Assembly (NCBI RefSeq): GCF_000718165.1
Contig: NZ_JOEY01000047.1
Location: forward strand, 1-64,000
Source: Streptomyces fulvoviolaceus
Lineage (GTDB): Bacteria > Actinomycetota > Actinomycetes > Streptomycetales > Streptomycetaceae
Length of the DNA: 64,000 bases
Direction: 5' to 3'
The position numbers and the translations under genes are program-made. The notes beneath the pieces are model-generated. The model searched no databases and was not told the origin of the DNA. It saw only the letters and a program-made list of their open reading frames with translations. Below are positions 61,709-64,000 of this stretch, in pieces; position 1 is the stretch's first letter; each line of letters opens with the position of its first letter.

Positions 61709-62657
61709 AGTCCCACCCGATCCCCACGACCCCCGACCGCACTCGCGGCTCGACGACGTGGACCGAGTGATGCCGGCCGGTGAGGGCCAGCTCCTGGCGG
61801 CCGCTGCGTGGCGCGGCGGCGGAGTGCTGAGTGAAGCGGTGGCAGCGGACCGGCAGTGCGTTCTCGTCGAACTGGACCTGCAGGGCGTACTGACCGCCCG
61901 GCGAGCCGAAGCCGCGGACGTACTCGCGTGAGGCGTCGGCGGTGCCGTCCTCGACGCCGTAGCGGAAGAGGAACGTGTCGCCGGCCCGCAGCCGGGTGTC
62001 GAAGAGCAACTCGGCCACGAGCATGCCGGTGTCGTGGTGCGAACGCACGCGTCCCGTGCGGCAGTTCTCCAGGGCGTGCACGGTCATGCGCTCCGGTGTG
62101 CACCCCGGGTCGCCGTGGTGGACGGCCAGGAAGCGGTCGACGCCCTCGCGGTGGGCACGCACGATGTGGTGAGACTCGCGCCCCTGGAGCTCGCGGCGCG
62201 CCCCGATCCGTACCCGCTCGTGGTGGCCGAGGGTGTGCAGCCCGCCGTCGGCCGGCGAGTCCAGCTCGGCCAGCAGCTGTTCGAGGATGTCCGTGGCCGC
62301 CACGAGGGAGCGGTAGGTGCGGGCCGCGGGGCGCTGTGCGGCCGACTGGTCGTCGCTCTCGGCGAGCAGCCGGATCAGCGATTCCTCGGGCAGCTGCAGG
62401 ATCTCCTCCAACGCCCGCACGGCCCGCAGCGACTCGGGGCGCTGCGGGCGCCGGGCGCCCTGCTGCCAGTAACTCAGGCTGGTGACGCCGACCTTGACCC
62501 CGTAGCGCGACAGATGGTGCTGGACACGTTGCAGTGGCAGTCCACGGGCGGCGATCGCCGCGCGCAGTGCGACGTGGAAGGGGCCGCCACGCAGGGCCGT
62601 GTCCAGTTCCGCGGTGGCGACGGTCGCGACGTCCGCGTGCTGTGTGGCGTGCGGCAT
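61701..62657 (-). CDS. XRE-type HTH regulator, Streptomyces conserved
   Basis: The 318-residue protein starts with an HTH-like region at about residues 25-90 (GPFHVALRAAIAARGLPLQR, SLSYWQQGARRPQRPESLRA). A larger sensory part follows, with RSLVAATDILEQLLAELDSP and a cupin-like C-terminal half (GDTFLFRYGVEDG). It is rich in histidine. The ligand is not known. It may control the downstream receiver-protein gene or itself. Confidence 0.75.
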   Translation of the reverse strand: MPHATQHADVATVATAELDTALRGGPFHVALRAAIAARGLPLQRVQHHLSRYGVKVGVTSLSYWQQGARRPQRPESLRAVRALEEILQLPEESLIRLLAESDDQSAAQRPAARTYRSLVAATDILEQLLAELDSPADGGLHTLGHHERVRIGARRELQGRESHHIVRAHREGVDRFLAVHHGDPGCTPERMTVHALENCRTGRVRSHHDTGMLVAELLFDTRLRAGDTFLFRYGVEDGTADASREYVRGFGSPGGQYALQVQFDENALPVRCHRFTQHSAAAPRSGRQELALTGRHHSVHVVEPRVRSGVVGIGWDWE

Positions 62658-62869
62658 GCAGGGGCCTTTCTGTGAATGTCCACAACGGCTGGTCAGGCCG
62701 TTTTGCGAGGGTGAGTCGGGGCCGCCGCGGAGGCGCCGGGGGAGTCTTCACATCCGTACGCCGCCGTTCCCGGCCCCGAGTTCCCCCGCATTGAAGCGTG
62801 TTGACCAAGTCCCGACAACACCTGATGCCGAACAGCGGGGCGCTCCGGCAGGGGCCGGGGACGGTGTGC

Positions 62870-63244
62870 TCAAGCCGACGCGGTTCCCCCGTCGTTGCCC
62901 AGCACGTTCCTGATCGCCCGCGCGGACAGTGAGGACTTGTGCAGGAACCCGCGGGCGGGGCTGGCGGCGATGAGTTCCTCGAAGTCCTCCAAGGCGTGTG
63001 TGGAGATCAGGATGATGACGGAGGAGACACTCCCGGCAAGTTGCACAGCGAGGTCGAAGCCGCTCTCGCCGCCCAGTTCGAGATCCACCAGGACGATGTC
63101 CGGGACGAGCTCCGTGGCCCGCGCAATAGCCTCCGTGCCTGACATGGCGACGCCGACGACGGGTATCCCGTCGCGCTCGAGCAGAGTGCGCGCGGCCTCC
63201 AGGAACCGGATGCTGTCATCGACGAGAAGACAGCGCATGGACAT
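62870..63244 (-). CDS. Stand-alone response-regulator receiver protein
   Basis: The 124-residue protein is a single receiver domain: acidic pair in RCLLVDDSIRFLEAARTLL, the phospho-acceptor in DIVLVDLELGGESGFDLAVQ, the threonine in ILISTHA and the lysine in FLHKSSL. There is no output domain and no kinase gene nearby, so it may relay a signal or bind a partner. An ATG two codons later is also possible. It precedes, divergently, a sugar-binding lipoprotein gene. Confidence 0.87.
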   Translation of the reverse strand: MSMRCLLVDDSIRFLEAARTLLERDGIPVVGVAMSGTEAIARATELVPDIVLVDLELGGESGFDLAVQLAGSVSSVIILISTHALEDFEELIAASPARGFLHKSSLSARAIRNVLGNDGGTASA

Positions 63245-63450
63245 GGTTGACAGGGTCCCAATGGGCAGTTGATTGCGCTTTCCAGCTACCAGGAAAGAGT
63301 CGGCGCGGGTTGCTTCCCGGCAGCAGGAATGTGCTGAAGGCTTTTGCCGGATCCACCGGTTCACGCTTACCCAGCGCAGCGACACGTCACGGGGGGTAGC
63401 ATATGGGCTGCCCTGGGGAGGCCGTGCTGTCCGGTCAGTGGGGGTGCGCG

Positions 63451-64000
63451 ATGAAGGCGTCGCTCGGGAACACGGGAACGAGTCGGAACCATCGCGTCCT
63501 GATCACAGGGTTGTTGGGAGCCGCTCTGCTGCTGGCGGCATGCGGCGGCGGTGCGGACGACGGCGGTGACGGCAAGAGCAAGCAGGCGCGCAGCGACACG
63601 ACCTGCGACGGCCGGATCGAGGGCACCGCGCACGTCACGGTGTGGTTCCACGCGGGGCGGAGCAGTGAACTCACCACGCTGCAGCGCCAGGTGAAGGACT
63701 TCAACAAGGCCCAGAGGCAGGTGCGGGTCGAGCTCGTCACCCTGCCCGAGCAGAAGCCGTACAACGACCTGGTGCTCTCCGCCGCGGCCAGCGGTGACCT
63801 CCCGGACCTGCTCGACTTCGACGGGCCGCGCCTGTACAGCCACGCCTGGTCCGGCAAGATCAAACCGATCGACTCCTGCGTGCCCCAGAACCTGCGGGAC
63901 GATCTGCTGCCCTCGATCCGCCAACAGGGCACCTACGCGGGCCGGTTGTACGGCGTCGGCACCTTCGACTCGGGATTGGGCCTCTACGTACGGCCGTCCG
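63451..64000 (+). CDS. Sugar ABC transporter substrate-binding lipoprotein, N-terminal part
   Basis: The 183 visible residues start with a signal peptide and a lipobox (LLGAALLLAACGGG), with the lipidated cysteine near residue 31. A family 1 solute-binding domain follows: HVTVWFHAGRSSELTTLQRQ, VELVTLPEQKPYNDLVLSAA and GDLPDLLDFDGPRLYSHAW. The ORF runs off the right edge. GGGGGTG lies near the ATG. Transport partners should follow outside the window. Confidence 0.88.
   Translation, partial: MKASLGNTGTSRNHRVLITGLLGAALLLAACGGGADDGGDGKSKQARSDTTCDGRIEGTAHVTVWFHAGRSSELTTLQRQVKDFNKAQRQVRVELVTLPEQKPYNDLVLSAAASGDLPDLLDFDGPRLYSHAWSGKIKPIDSCVPQNLRDDLLPSIRQQGTYAGRLYGVGTFDSGLGLYVRPS

Overview
The window is about 70% GC, uses many GTG starts, and carries families typical of Streptomyces: an XRE-DUF397 pair beside an RsbW-like ATPase, an MHYT protein, TerD paralogues, mycothiol-dependent isomerase-like proteins and a PafBC-type DNA-damage promoter set. 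It is almost certainly a Streptomyces chromosome. From about 15.3 kb onward it looks like conserved core (gltD, ogt, uvrB, terC, aroQ, uvrA). The first 15 kb is a patchwork of accessory DNA.

Layout. 0-5.1 kb: a TetR regulator (cut by the window edge) divergent from a three-gene aromatic meta-cleavage operon (FAD hydroxylase, C-C hydrolase, extradiol dioxygenase), then a convergent Tat-exported amidohydrolase. 5.1-9.3 kb: decayed mobile DNA (ISAs1-type and IS3-type transposase remnants, a ParA fragment) around a LuxR-type regulator and two small secreted proteins. 9.5-14.7 kb: the most notable locus. It encodes a sigma-factor-like protein, an XRE-type regulator with an extra N-terminal domain, an ImmA/IrrE-like metalloprotease with a GAF-like middle and a 12-cysteine tail, a CD-NTase, an E2-like protein and a single-span membrane protein. 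I read it as a short type II CBASS anti-phage system with CapH/CapP-like control plus an unusual sigma-like gene. At 15.26 kb it abuts an ABC transporter gene that loses its ATPase domain exactly there, so this looks like an island junction.

15.3-34.5 kb: ATPase/XRE/DUF397 cluster, methyltransferases, a tyrosine phosphatase, a PEP-utilising enzyme, a MocR regulator divergent from an AhpD-like protein, gltD, a HxlR/oxidoreductase pair, a uridine-kinase-like protein without a P-loop, a CBS protein and CorA. 34.6-43 kb: pseudouridine kinase and glycosidase, formaldehyde dehydrogenase, ogt, GDPD, MHYT protein, uvrB. 43-48.7 kb: two TerD proteins and TerC behind a probable yybP-ykoY (Mn2+) riboswitch, and a ChaA-type antiporter. 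48.6-56 kb: an MHS transporter, LD-carboxypeptidase, aroQ, a polar amino acid ABC transporter, MBL hydrolase and a maleylpyruvate isomerase-like protein. 56-64 kb: uvrA, a PfkB sugar kinase with its LacI regulator, an XRE-like regulator, a lone receiver protein and the start of a sugar-binding lipoprotein.

Two patterns cut across the map. First, ogt, uvrB, the first terD gene and uvrA share a TTGTCAGTG-N8-TANNNT promoter, so repair and TerD functions probably respond together to DNA damage. Second, three gene ends carry short tandem duplications that each repeat the stop codon. All function calls come from reading motifs; no database search was run.
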